Shown piece by piece: positions 8,413-18,173 of a stretch of DNA of 64,000 nt. The DNA is from Gp6-AA40 sp963818645 (GTDB taxonomy: Bacteria > Acidobacteriota > Vicinamibacteria > Vicinamibacterales > UBA2999). The position numbers and the translations under genes were made by a program. The stretch is from the NCBI GenBank assembly GCA_963818645.1, contig CAWFTF010000007.1, forward strand, positions 85,346 through 149,345, written 5' to 3'. The stretch's first letter is position 1. The number at the start of each line of letters is the position of its first letter. The notes under the pieces were generated by a model, which had not been told where the DNA came from, did not search any database, and worked only from the letters and a program-made list of their open reading frames with translations.

Positions 8413-8460
8413 GGGCGGGCCTGCGCTAGACGCTTAGCGTCTCCGACGGCCGTCCCGCCC
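8413..8460. terminator. Nested inverted repeat over the DinB 3' end
   Basis: An inner perfect stem AGACGC-TTA-GCGTCT (8428-8442) is enclosed by GGGCGGG (8413-8419) and CCCGCCC (8454-8460). It overlaps the last codons and stop of the leftward DinB gene and faces the rightward FMN reductase gene. It may stop transcription from both sides. There is no U-tract. Confidence 0.4.
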
Positions 8461-8968
8461 ACAACCAGAGAATGAAGTCGATGGTAGGCGGTACGACGCC
8501 GACCTCACGCATCCGCATGCACACCTGGCCGCGATGATGTTGTGTGTGCAGGAACACCTGGAGCACCGACTCCCCCATCGTGTGCACACCCGCGGGCTGC
8601 TTGGCCTCCTGCTCGAAAAATGCCGCCCACGGCATGCGCATCTCCTGAGCCAGATCAGCACCACTCACCTGCTCGACAAACGCGAGCACGCCGCGGCGCG
8701 CCTCCACGCCCCACGCAGCGATGTCGCCGATCGTCGCGAACTCCTTGCGCTCGCGCACGGTGAACTGCGCGCGGGTCCAGGCCTGCAGAAAGATGTGCTG
8801 CACCTGGTGCATGTGATGCAGCGTGTCGGCGATCTTTGCGTCGCCGGCTGCCTGCGGCGCGGCGAGCACGGCGCTCCAGACCGCCGCATCAGCCCAGGCC
8901 ATGTGGCGAGCCATCTCGCGCATGGGCGGAACGAAGGTGTCGGCCTGATCAGCCACGGCGCCCTCCAT
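8426..8968 (-). CDS. DinB family protein
   Basis: A 180-residue four-helix-bundle protein of the DinB/YfiT type. The metal-ligand-like histidines appear as HHMHQVQH in the second helix and HTQHHRGQV near residue 150. The proposed ATG at 8968 overlaps the end of the upstream HAD gene by 20 bp, and a slightly later in-frame ATG is possible. DinB proteins include metal-dependent thiol transferases (bacillithiol and mycothiol S-transferases). Because this genome makes bacillithiol (bshA/bshB1 at 17.9-19.7 kb), a BSH-linked role is a reasonable but unproven idea. Confidence 0.85.
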   Translation of the reverse strand: MEGAVADQADTFVPPMREMARHMAWADAAVWSAVLAAPQAAGDAKIADTLHHMHQVQHIFLQAWTRAQFTVRERKEFATIGDIAAWGVEARRGVLAFVEQVSGADLAQEMRMPWAAFFEQEAKQPAGVHTMGESVLQVFLHTQHHRGQVCMRMREVGVVPPTIDFILWLWAGRPSETLSV

Positions 8969-9683
8969 CGAGTTCACGCAATTCGGCAAGCCTGCGAATG
9001 ATTCGGTCCGGCCGCACGGGGTGACCCTGCGGCAGCCCGGAGCCGCGGACATCGAGCCAGATGCCGTAGATGCCCTGCCGCTGTGGTTCGGCGACGTCCC
9101 ACTCGAGATTGTCACCAACCATCCACGTGTCGCCAGGCGCGACGTCCAGCAGCTCGAGCGCTCGTTGGTAGACGCGAGGATCCGGCTTGCCGAACCCGAC
9201 CTCGCCTTCGATGAGAATCGTATCGAAATGACCGGCAAGAGCGAATCGAACGATCTTGCTCCTCTGCATCTGGGCGCTGCCGTTGGTCAGCAGCGCCAAT
9301 CGACATCCACTCGCACGCAACCATTCGACCGTGTCGATCGCATCGTCGAATGGTCGTAGCCCAGCGTCACGCAGCTCGTGGTAGGTGTCGCCTATTTTTC
9401 CGGCCAGCGCCTCATCGTCCAGGCCGACGTCTTTCAGCGCCAGATGAGCCACCTTTCGACGAGCGGCCGCAAGATCGAGACGTCCCACGCGATGGCGCTC
9501 GGGATCCGACCAGTACCACTCGCGAACACGTTCGATTGAGACGTAGGCGGTGATGGGATCGACGATCCCCAATTCAGTTCTGTGAACGCGGCATGCCTCC
9601 AACCAGCAGGAGGAGATGCCGCCGGTGTCGTCGAGGATCGTGTCGTCGAGATCGAGCAGAACGGCGCGGGGAAGATGGCTCAA
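8949..9683 (-). CDS. HAD-superfamily hydrolase (HAD-IA subfamily)
   Basis: A 244-residue protein with all four HAD motifs: DLDDT at 11-15 (Asp nucleophile), TNGS in motif II, GKPDPRVY (Lys) in motif III, and GDNLEWD in motif IV. The helical cap between motifs I and II is typical of subfamily IA phosphatases such as phosphoglycolate phosphatase, YjjG or haloacid dehalogenase. The substrate cannot be assigned. It is read leftwards just ahead of DinB and overlaps it, so the two are probably co-transcribed. Confidence 0.9.
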   Translation of the reverse strand: MSHLPRAVLLDLDDTILDDTGGISSCWLEACRVHRTELGIVDPITAYVSIERVREWYWSDPERHRVGRLDLAAARRKVAHLALKDVGLDDEALAGKIGDTYHELRDAGLRPFDDAIDTVEWLRASGCRLALLTNGSAQMQRSKIVRFALAGHFDTILIEGEVGFGKPDPRVYQRALELLDVAPGDTWMVGDNLEWDVAEPQRQGIYGIWLDVRGSGLPQGHPVRPDRIIRRLAELRELDGGRRG

Positions 9684-9693
9684 GCCAACTAGT

Positions 9694-11271
9694 CTACACT
9701 TCCGGTCGGATACCCGGGATCTTCAGGCGCACGCGGTAGAGTCCGGTCTGCGCCGTCAGATACAACGTACGTCCGTCATCGTCGCCCCACGTGAGGTTGT
9801 GCGGATGCTCGGGCCCGACGATCGTCCCGAGATGCTTTCCGTCAGGCGACAGAATCCACAAGCCGCCTGGTCCTGAAACGTAGACGTTGCCCTGCACATC
9901 CACTTTCACACCGTCGAGCGCATCGTCGCCCGGCGCGTTCGTCATGTCGAAGAACACCTTGCCATGCGACAGCGTTCCGTCCGGCTGCACGTCATACCGC
10001 ATCACAACCTTCTTCTTCTCGTCCCAGTTCCCCACATACAAGTAGCGTTCATCGGGAGAGAACGCGAGACCGTTGGGCCCAGTCAGATCCTTCGCACCGA
10101 GCCGAAGCGTCCCATCCTTGAGCGAGTAGATGCCGCTGAATGGCAGTTCCTTGCGCGTGTCGTCGAACGCCTTCGGAAGCCCGAACGGCGGGTCAGTGAA
10201 GAACAAGGTGCCGTCGGATCGATAGACGAGGTCGTTGGGGCTGTTGAGCCGCTTTCCTTCGAATCGATCGGCGAGGACAGTCACCGTGCCGTTCTTTTCG
10301 ATGCGGACCACGCGACGGTTCCCGTGCTCGTCGATCGTGACGCGTCCTTCCGCATCGAGCGTGATGCCGTTCGAGCCTGGCTGTCCGTATTCGCCAATGT
10401 CGACGCCCGCGTATCCGCTCTTCGTTCTGAACACGGACACCTGACCATCAGGCGACCATCGATAGATGGTGTTGGCGTTGGGATCGCTGAAGAGAAGATA
10501 GCCCTCTGGCACCCAGACCGGGCCCTCAGTGAAGATGAAGCCGTCGGCCAGCTTTTCGATCGTCAGCTCTTCGGGAACGATCGCGTCCAGGCCAGGGTCG
10601 ACTCGTTTCACGTCGGCCTTCGCTTCGGCCTTCTTGCCGATGCGACCTCTCTTGTAGAAGTCGAGCGTGGCCGATCGCACCCACACGAAGTTGCCGGGAG
10701 GATTCGACAGCGGTCCGTTCGCACCGAAGACAGCGAGCTGGATCCGCTGGCCGGGGACCGCGTCGCGCGCGATCACCACGCGGTTCGGCGCATTGAAGCC
10801 TTTGATGAACTGGCCGCCTGCCTGGCCGAGCGCGATCGGCAGCTTGCCGTCAACCCAGACCTCAGCATAGTCATCGACGACGATCTCGAAGACGACAGTC
10901 GATCCGGCCGTGTCGAGCGCTCCGACCTTCTCTGGAATCGTCACCGCGATGCGGTACCAGCCAAACGAGAGTCGTCCATGCGTGCGTCGTGACTCGAGAC
11001 TCTTCGGCTCGATCACCGGCCAGCCCGAGTCGTCAAAAGAGGCGACTCCGGCGTGCGGCTCGATGTCGTGGGTACGTTCGGCCTCGACGACGCTCGCGTC
11101 GCTGTACCGCCACTCTCCGCGAACGAGCGAAGCACCTTCAGCCGTTGCGAGATTTACGATTGCGTCGGGCCGAATGCCTGGTGCATCCGCAGTCACCTGG
11201 CCCGACGCGGACATCGTCCAGAGAAGTGCCGTCGCGAGGACGGCGGCCAGGAACGGAAGACGGCGAGTCAT
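9694..11271 (-). CDS. Exported SMP-30/gluconolactonase-like beta-propeller with N-terminal carbohydrate-binding-like domain
   Basis: A 525-residue protein. It has a signal peptide (residues 1-23, ending SASGQ) and a jelly-roll/galactose-binding-like region at about 60-230. The six-bladed SMP-30/gluconolactonase propeller follows, with FTEGPVW, NSPNDLV and GPNGLAFSPD blocks characteristic of the metal site. It probably hydrolyses a sugar lactone in the periplasm. The start at ATG 11271 is chosen because AGAGGAG lies six bases upstream; the nearer ATG at 11277 would abut the ribosome site. It lies 20 bp after a GlcG-cupin gene in the same direction, so the two likely form an operon. Confidence 0.88.
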   Translation of the reverse strand: MTRRLPFLAAVLATALLWTMSASGQVTADAPGIRPDAIVNLATAEGASLVRGEWRYSDASVVEAERTHDIEPHAGVASFDDSGWPVIEPKSLESRRTHGRLSFGWYRIAVTIPEKVGALDTAGSTVVFEIVVDDYAEVWVDGKLPIALGQAGGQFIKGFNAPNRVVIARDAVPGQRIQLAVFGANGPLSNPPGNFVWVRSATLDFYKRGRIGKKAEAKADVKRVDPGLDAIVPEELTIEKLADGFIFTEGPVWVPEGYLLFSDPNANTIYRWSPDGQVSVFRTKSGYAGVDIGEYGQPGSNGITLDAEGRVTIDEHGNRRVVRIEKNGTVTVLADRFEGKRLNSPNDLVYRSDGTLFFTDPPFGLPKAFDDTRKELPFSGIYSLKDGTLRLGAKDLTGPNGLAFSPDERYLYVGNWDEKKKVVMRYDVQPDGTLSHGKVFFDMTNAPGDDALDGVKVDVQGNVYVSGPGGLWILSPDGKHLGTIVGPEHPHNLTWGDDDGRTLYLTAQTGLYRVRLKIPGIRPEV

Positions 11272-11291
11272 GATCATCTCCTCTGTTCCTA

Positions 11292-12152
11292 TCAACGAAC
11301 CTTGACGACGTAGTAGTTGAGCGGACCGGAGACGTCCTTGAACCAATGAGGCGTTCCATTGGGCACGATGAGCACGTCGCCCTTCGTGATCCTGCGAACC
11401 TCCCCACCGGTGATCGACGACCCTCGAATTTCGTTCGCCGCAGTCGTCTTGCCGTTCTCCACCGTGCCGCCGGTGACGAACGTCGCCGATCCATCGAGCA
11501 CGTAGATGATGTCTGCGTCGAGCTCATGGACTTCGGCCATTCCCGCACTCTCGCGATGACTGGCGTGCACCATGTAGTTGCGGCCACCTTCATCGCCGAA
11601 CAGCACGCTGCCCTTCGCGAATGCGGCAGCGACATCGGTGCTCTTCCAGTACGAGACCGGCGGTGGGACTCGGGCGATCGCGTCCGTGAGCGCGGCTGCG
11701 CCGGCCTTGGCGATGTCCTCGTCTTCCTGCGGCGTGTTCCCGCTGACGCCGATGGCGCCAATGACCTGGCCATCGACGATGAGCGGCAGGCCGCCTTGAA
11801 GCGGTGTCGCTCCTGGCAGCGCGAGCGCTGCGACGCGGCCCTCGCGAATCTGGTCCTCGAAGACCTTGCTCGGACGACGGAAGATCGCCGCCGTGCGAGC
11901 CTTGCCGATACCGACGTCCACGCTCGCGACCTGGGTGTCGTTGAGACGCTCCAGATACAACACGTGACCACCCTCGTCGGTGACTACGATCACCACCGTG
12001 GCGCCTCGCTTGAGCGCTTCGGCTTCGGCGGCGGCGGCAATGGTCTTCGCGACGTCCAGCGTCAGCACCCTCTTCGTCGGGAGCTCCGCATGAAGCGGCA
12101 CCTGGAGCGCAATTGCACCGAACAAGAGCGCAACGAACTTTCCGAATCTCAT
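11292..12152 (-). CDS. GlcG/HbpS-type heme-binding domain fused to a cupin, exported
   Basis: A 286-residue protein with a signal peptide. Residues 30-165 form a GlcG/HbpS (PduO-C-like) domain (VVIVVTDEGGHVLYLERL, GIGVSGNTP-type glycine turn). Residues 175-286 form a cupin with HELDADIIYVLDGSATFVTGG and DVLIVPNGTPHWF, giving metal-ligand-like His and Glu. An ATG at 12152 with AAAGG ten bases upstream is preferred over the TTG at 12161. It precedes the SMP-30 gene. The fusion suggests a secreted sensor or binding protein for a small molecule or heme; function unknown. Confidence 0.83.
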   Translation of the reverse strand: MRFGKFVALLFGAIALQVPLHAELPTKRVLTLDVAKTIAAAAEAEALKRGATVVIVVTDEGGHVLYLERLNDTQVASVDVGIGKARTAAIFRRPSKVFEDQIREGRVAALALPGATPLQGGLPLIVDGQVIGAIGVSGNTPQEDEDIAKAGAAALTDAIARVPPPVSYWKSTDVAAAFAKGSVLFGDEGGRNYMVHASHRESAGMAEVHELDADIIYVLDGSATFVTGGTVENGKTTAANEIRGSSITGGEVRRITKGDVLIVPNGTPHWFKDVSGPLNYYVVKVR

Positions 12153-12249
12153 GACCAGCAAACCTTTCTGGAAGCGTCGTTGGCCTCCGCTGCTCGGATG
12201 CGGCCGGTTCCGATTCGGTTACAAGAGGCGGGTCAAGTAAGATTCCTCG

Positions 12250-13788
12250 GTGGCCGATCGGGAAGGCGACGCGCGCGAGACACTTCGAACGAGCGACGTC
12301 GTGTTGACCGTGACGGACGGCACGGCGCTGGCCACTGGTGCCGAGTTCTTCCCGGCGCTCGTGCGCAATCTCGCCGCGGCGCTGGGCGTTCCCTATGTTT
12401 TCGTCGCCGAATGCACCGACCGGACGAAGACCCGGGTCAGAACGCTGGCATTCTGGAACCGCGACCGTCTGAGCGACAACGTCGAATACAACCTCGGAGG
12501 CACACCCTGCGAGTTCGTCGTTGGTGGTGGTGTCAGCTATCACCCCGAGTTGCTCCAGTCGCGCTTCCCTGACGATCACGATCTCGTGGCGCTCGGAGCC
12601 GAGAGCTATCTCGGTGTGCCGATCACTGGAGCGTCAGGCGAGATCCTCGGACACCTCGCGATCCTCGATGTTCAACCGATGCCGGAGGACGCCGTTCGAT
12701 CGCTCCTCCTGCGCACGTTTGCGTCACGCGCCGGCATGGAGCTCGAGCGACTCAGGGCGAGCGAAGAGATCGCCTCGCTCAATCGCCGGCTGGCGATCGC
12801 TGCCGACCGTGCGCGGTCGCTGCTCGCGATCAACAACGCGGTCGTCCTCAACCTGACGCAGGACGCGCTGTTTCACGCCATCACCACCGCGCTTCGTCCG
12901 GTGATTCCGTTCGACCGGATGACGATCTTCCTGTACGACGAGCAGAAGAACGTGCTGCGCATGGTTGTCGCAGAGAGCACGGTGCCCTCGGACCACTTCG
13001 TGCCTGGATTCGAGTTGTCGCTGGACCAAAGTCACGCTGGCGTGTCGTTCAGAAGTCAGCGGCCGTTCTTCAATCCCGATCTCGCCAAGACGCGAACCTA
13101 TCCGGGTGAAGAAGTGCTCTACAAGGAAGGCTTCCGATCGCTCGTCGTCGTGCCGCTCGTCGTGCGCGGCAAGAGCATCGGCACGCTGAACCTGGGCAGC
13201 GAGCGGCCGATGCAATACAACCAGCCCGAGGCTGACCTGCTGCAGGAAGTCGCCAACCAGGTGGCGCTCGCCATCGAGAACATGCGCGAGTACGAGGAGA
13301 TCGGCCGGTTGAAGGCGCAGCTCGAACGCGAGAACGTGTATCTGCGCGAAGAGATTCTCGGCGAGCACAACTTCGAGGAGATCGTCGGCAACAGCCCACA
13401 GCTCACGGCCGTGCTCCACATGATCGAACGCGTCGCGCCCACCGACACGACGGTCCTGATTCTCGGAGAGACTGGGACGGGCAAGGAGCTAGTCGCGCGC
13501 GCGGTCCACAACCGCAGCCCTCGCCGATCGCATCCACTCGTCAAAGTGAACTGCGGCGCCATCTCCGCAGGGCTGATCGAAAGTGAACTCTTCGGACACG
13601 TCAAAGGGGCGTTCACCGGCGCGCTCGAGCGCCGCATCGGCAGATTCGAACTGGCCGATCGCGGCACTTCTTACGGCGGTCAGCGTCACCCGCCGCTGGA
13701 GTCACCAAAAAAAAAGAATAGAAAAGAAATAAGAACTGAAATTAGTTATAATAATCCGAATGAAAGGGAATTAAGAAAAAAAATATAA
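12250..13788 (+). CDS. GAF-GAF-AAA+ sigma54-dependent activator, 3' part lost in bad sequence
   Basis: Two GAF domains (about 30-165 and 195-345), a linker, and the start of a sigma54 AAA+ domain are present: Walker A GETGTGKE at 406-413 and the sigma54-contact loop GAFTGA at 453-458. The FhlA/NorR-like match stops at RFELADRGT, residue 473. The DNA that follows (about 13663-13706) still resembles the expected LFLDEVGELPLE coding sequence, but with several errors. It then dissolves into AT-rich sequence, where the frame ends at 13788. Walker B, arginine finger and DNA-binding domain are missing. A full-length gene would be about 1.9-2 kb. Confidence 0.88.
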   Translation: MADREGDARETLRTSDVVLTVTDGTALATGAEFFPALVRNLAAALGVPYVFVAECTDRTKTRVRTLAFWNRDRLSDNVEYNLGGTPCEFVVGGGVSYHPELLQSRFPDDHDLVALGAESYLGVPITGASGEILGHLAILDVQPMPEDAVRSLLLRTFASRAGMELERLRASEEIASLNRRLAIAADRARSLLAINNAVVLNLTQDALFHAITTALRPVIPFDRMTIFLYDEQKNVLRMVVAESTVPSDHFVPGFELSLDQSHAGVSFRSQRPFFNPDLAKTRTYPGEEVLYKEGFRSLVVVPLVVRGKSIGTLNLGSERPMQYNQPEADLLQEVANQVALAIENMREYEEIGRLKAQLERENVYLREEILGEHNFEEIVGNSPQLTAVLHMIERVAPTDTTVLILGETGTGKELVARAVHNRSPRRSHPLVKVNCGAISAGLIESELFGHVKGAFTGALERRIGRFELADRGTSYGGQRHPPLESPKKKNRKEIRTEISYNNPNERELRKKI

Positions 13789-15090
13789 TAGAGATAATAA
13801 ACTCCATATGATTAGTGTATTGAAGAACTGATTGAAGTGTTGATGTGTAGAAAGAGTATTGGTATGATAGTATTACAGGAGTAGAAGTAAATAAGTAGTG
13901 AGAATATAGTGGTGTTTGACAATAGGACTTTGAATAAATGAATAAATGTGTGATATGAATAATGTTATGTATAAGTGGAACAGATTTAAAACACTCGGCG
14001 TGAAGACTTCTACTTCGGCTCGAAAGATTTATACGATGGGAATCTCGTTGTCGAAGTCGACGCGGTGCGTGTCGCGGCGCGGTAACGAGGATTCACGCTG
14101 ATCTGATGGCGACACTCGCTCGACTTCTGGCTGACTAGAGATCTGCAGTCAGAAAGGTCACGCTGATGCGAGGACATCGAGTGAGTTACACGCAAACAAC
14201 GGAGGGCACAAGCGGCTATCGCAAGCTGAAATGCGATGCACAGCATCTGCCAGAGCACGGACGATCTGCCACAGGCTGTTCTCGCAGTCTCTTGTAGGTC
14301 AACGATTCGCTAGCGGTGCGCACAGAACGGAACATCGTTCGGCACGATCGCGACGTGCCTCAATCGATGTGCAAGTGCACGAGTGAAACTCTAGTGTGAG
14401 GCAGCTTTTATGAGCGGGCAGTAACGGACTACGATATGAAGCGTGGGTAGAATCTGAAATGAATATGTGCTTTGCGTGTTTCGGTTGGTTGCGCGTAGTT
14501 TACGGCGGAGTAGCGCTATAGTGAAGGTGGATGAAGTAAATATAGATGATGCATTTTGAAGTCTGACATTGAAAGATTTGAAGGAAGTCGCAGAGGAATA
14601 CGAAAAGCTGCAAGGGTTTGGTCGAGCAATAGTCGCATGCGACTGGAGTGAAAGATGACTAAGAATAATGACACCGGGAAGGATTGGATTCGCAGAACGA
14701 TGCTGTTCAGCACGTAGATATGTGTGAATGGAAGGTACGACGGCTTCGAAAAGTAGACATGCATTGAGCTCAGGACTTTGATGGAACACAGCGGCAGGGA
14801 ATAAAGCGTTCTACTTAAGATGACGGATGCTGAGATCTAATTAGGAAAAGGGAAGTGGACACGCCGAACGGCAGCTCTTCTGGATGATACACGCGATTGT
14901 GTGGATACGAGAGAGTAATTTTTAAGAGATTACTGGTGGTAGGGAAGGTAACTCGGACGAACAGGAGCGTTAAAAGTGTTCGGTGCACGCCTCCACATCA
15001 CGGCTGAGGCGCGGGTCCAGGATCGAATTCTGAGTATCTACTGTAACGGCGTTGCATGGCATCAAGCAAGAGTGGACTAAGATAAATATG
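13707..15090. other. Disordered AT-rich, C-depleted stretch without genes (probable consensus artefact)
   Basis: After a run of nine A the composition collapses. By my count 13741-13980 has 27% G+C, with only 9 C against 55 G in 240 bases. From about 14000 to 15090 composition drifts back toward normal but remains full of stops, with no coding pattern in any frame, no ribosome sites, no repeats and no mobile-element gene. A gene is cut at each side: the sigma54 activator is truncated, and the GH63 gene has frameshifts within 600 bp. Fragments near 14045-14105 faintly resemble coding DNA for the activator's VDVRVIAATNRDL motif with indels, as if a poor read had been used as consensus. Confidence 0.7.
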
Positions 15091-15101
15091 TCATCGGATC
15101 G

Positions 15102-18100
15102 ATGACGGCCGAGGAACAACGTCTCGAAGAGTCACGCGAGCGCCAGAACAACTGGAAGCGCTGGGGACCGTACCTGAGCGAGCGCGCATGGGGAACGGTG
15201 CGCGAAGACTACAGCCCAGACGGCAGTGTCTGGGAGCACTTCCCGCACGATCACGCGCGGTCGCGCGCCTACCGTTGGAACGAAGACGGCATCGCCGGCA
15301 TCTGCGACCGCCATCAGTCGATCTGCTTCGCCATCGCGTTGTGGAATGAGCAGGATCCCATTCTCAAGGAGAGGCTGTTCGGCCTCTCGGCAACGAGGGC
15401 AATCACGGCGAGGACGTGAAGGAGTGCTACTTCTACCTGGACAGCACACCGACGCACTCGTACATGAAGTTTTTGTACAAGTACCCACAGCGTGCGTTCC
15501 CCTACTTGCAACTCCTCGAAGAGAACCGTCGTCGCACGCGTCAGGAGGGGGAATTTGAGCTGGTCGACACGGGCGTCTTTGCGGACGATCGTTACTTCGA
15601 CATCTTCGTCGAGTACGCGAAGGCCTCCTCCAACGACATCCTGATTCGCGTCGACCGTCGTCAATCGAGCCAGCGTCGACGCACCGCTCCATCTGCTGCC
15701 GACGGTCTGGTTTCGCAACACGTGGTCCTGGGGACGCGGGACGTCTCGCCCGGAGCTGCAGCGGGTCGGCAACACGCCGGCCGTCGCGCTCACGCACGAA
15801 GAGCGGGGTCGCTACACGCTGCACTTCGAGGGAACGCCCGAGCTGCTCTTCAGCGAGAACGACACGAACCGCAAACGGCTCTTCGGCATCGACGACGGGC
15901 GCTCGTTCTCGAAGGACGGCATCAACGACTACGTCGTGCACGGAGTAAAGGAGGCGGTCAACCCGGCACAGCGCGGAACGAAGGCGGCCGGTCACTACCG
16001 GCTCGTCGTCGGGGCCGGCCAGTCGACGGCCGTCCGGCTACGACTGACGGACGGGGTCATCACTGAGGGAGCGGACGGTGTCGGCGACGACTTCGATCGC
16101 ATCTTTGCCGCGAGGCAGGGAGAAGCCGACGAGTTCTACTCGACCGTGATTCCAGACGCGCTCTCCGCAGACGCCGCAAACGTCATGCGTCAGGCGCTCG
16201 GCGGGATGCTCTGGTCGAAGCAGTTCTACTACTACGTCGTCCGCGACTGGCTGAACGGCGACCCGGGCCAGCCTGCTCCGCCTGACTCGAGGCGACGCGG
16301 CAGGAACTCGCAATGGCCGCACCTGCACAACTCCGACGTCATCTCGATGCCGGATAAGTGGGAGTACCCGTGGTACGCCGCGTGGGACCTCGCATTCCAC
16401 TGCGTCGCACTCGCGCTCGTGGACTCCGAGTTCGCCAAGGACCAACTGATTCTGCTGCTGCGCGAGTGGTACATGCATCCCAACGGGCAACTCCCGGCGT
16501 ACGAGTGGAAGCTCGACGACGTGAATCCGCCCGTGCATGCGTGGGCAGCGTGGCGCGTCTACAAGATCGAGAAGCGCCGCCGCGGCGTGGGCGATCGTCA
16601 GTTCCTGGAGCGCGTCTTCCACAAGCTGCTGATCAACTTCACGTGGTGGGTGAATCGGAAGGATGCCGAGGGCAATAACGTGTTCCAGGGCGGCTTCCTC
16701 GGCCTCGACAACATTGGCGTCTTCGATCGCAGCGCGGCCCTTCCAACCAGCGGACACCTGGAACAGTCCGACGGCACGAGCTGGATGGGCACGTACTCAC
16801 TGAACATGCTCGCCATCGCGATGGAACTTGCGGCCGAGGATTCGACCTACGAAGACGTCGCCAGCAAATTCTGGGAGCACTTCCTCTACATCGCCGCCGC
16901 GATGAACAACCTCGGCCAGGATGGCGTGTCGTTGTGGAACGAGGCAGACGGCTTCTATTACGACGTGCTCCACGAGGAGAACGGCGACCAGTTTCCGCTG
17001 AAAGTGCGCTCGATGGTGGGGCTCATTCCCCTCTTCGCCGTCGAGACTCTCGAACCGGAGGTGCTCGACAAACTTCCTGGTTTCAAGAAGCGCCTGGAAT
17101 GGTTCATCGACAATCGACCCGACCTCACGGCGCATACCGCCTGTATGCGCACGCCCGGCAATGAGGAGCGTCGGCTGCTCTCAATCGTGACGGAGGAGCG
17201 ATTGCGTCGCGTGCTGAAGGTCATGCTGGATGAGAACGAGTTCTTCTCGCCCTTCGGCATTCGCGCGCTCTCGCGCGCGCACCTGGAGAAGCCCTACATG
17301 CTGGAGATCGGTGGACAGATGCACAAGGTTGATTACGAGCCGGGGGAATCGACGACGGCGTTGTTTGGCGGCAACTCGAACTGGCGCGGTCCGATCTGGT
17401 TCCCTGTCAACTTCCTCCTGGTCGAGTCCCTTCAACGTTTTCACTACTACCTGGGGGACGACTTCACCGTGGAGTGCCCGACCGGCTCAGGCCAGCAGAT
17501 GACTCTCGACCAGGTCGCTGTGGAGTTGTCACGCCGGCTTGCACGCCCCTTCTTACGGGACGCGACCGGCAGTCGCCCAGTCCACGGCGAAGACCTGCGA
17601 TTCCGCGACGATCCGAACTGGCGCGATCTGCTCCTCTTCTACGAGCACATCCACGGCGACAATGGCCGCGGCGTGGGCGCCAGCCACCAGACCGGATGGA
17701 CCGGCCTGGTAGCCAAGCTGCTTCAGCAAAGCGGCGAGCGTGTGGAGAAGACGCGCGCCGAGGAACAGGACCTCGAAGTCGGCATCGTGTCAGGTCAACG
17801 CAACGGCAACCAGATCTCGGTCCTGACCTGGACCGTGACGTGGACCGTGGACTGTGGACCGAGGACTGAGGACGGTGGACCCCTAAGAAAGCAACTCCCG
17901 ATAACACGCTTCGTACATCGGGACGACCCGCTCGACGCAGAACTCGCTGCGCACGCGGCGGCAGGCAGCCTGCGCCACCGACTTGTGCAGAACGGGATTG
18001 GTGAGCAGCTCGACGGCGCTCGCCGCCATCTCGTCGATTGCCTCGAGCGGATGCAGGAAGCCGCTCACGCCGTGCTCGATGACCTCGGGCAGCCCGCCCA

Positions 18101-18173
18101 CGCGCGACGCGATCACCGGGACTTCGCACGCCATCGCCTCGAGCGCCGCGAGGCCGAAGCTCTCCTGCACTGA
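15102..18173 (+). CDS. GH63-like (MGH1-type) glucosidase, frameshifted twice
   Basis: The restored product is about 890 residues. It starts MTAEEQRLEESRERQNNWKR and includes GNEGNHGEDVKE, NRASVDAPLHLLPTVWFRNT and GPIWFPVNFLLVESL, all typical of the GH63/YgjK-like family that cleaves alpha-glucosidic links. Reading needs one base added near 15388 and one removed near 15653; the rest, from 15660 on, is one clean frame. No signal peptide is seen, so it is probably cytoplasmic. The conserved protein ends near 17780. The frame then runs through a GGACCGT heptad repeat and antisense to bshA as far as 18173, which is likely spurious. Native stop unknown. Confidence 0.85.
17830..17880. repeat. Heptad tandem repeat, GGACCGT/GGACTGA family (R5)
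   Basis: About seven units of a 7-bp word (GGACCGT, GGACTGT, GGACCGA, GGACTGA, GGACGGT) fill the junction between the convergent GH63 and bshA 3' ends. The GH63 frame reads through it as a Trp-Thr-Val-rich tail. The family recurs at 59025-59058. Confidence 0.9.

Noticed and set aside
13707..15090. An insertion sequence or horizontally acquired AT-rich island
   Set aside because: No transposase, terminal inverted repeats or target duplication, and no coding frames; the left gene degrades gradually rather than ending at a sharp junction.
17890..18173. The C-terminal 90 codons of the GH63 reading frame as real protein
   Set aside because: They run through a heptad repeat and then antisense to bshA; the conserved enzyme ends near 17780.
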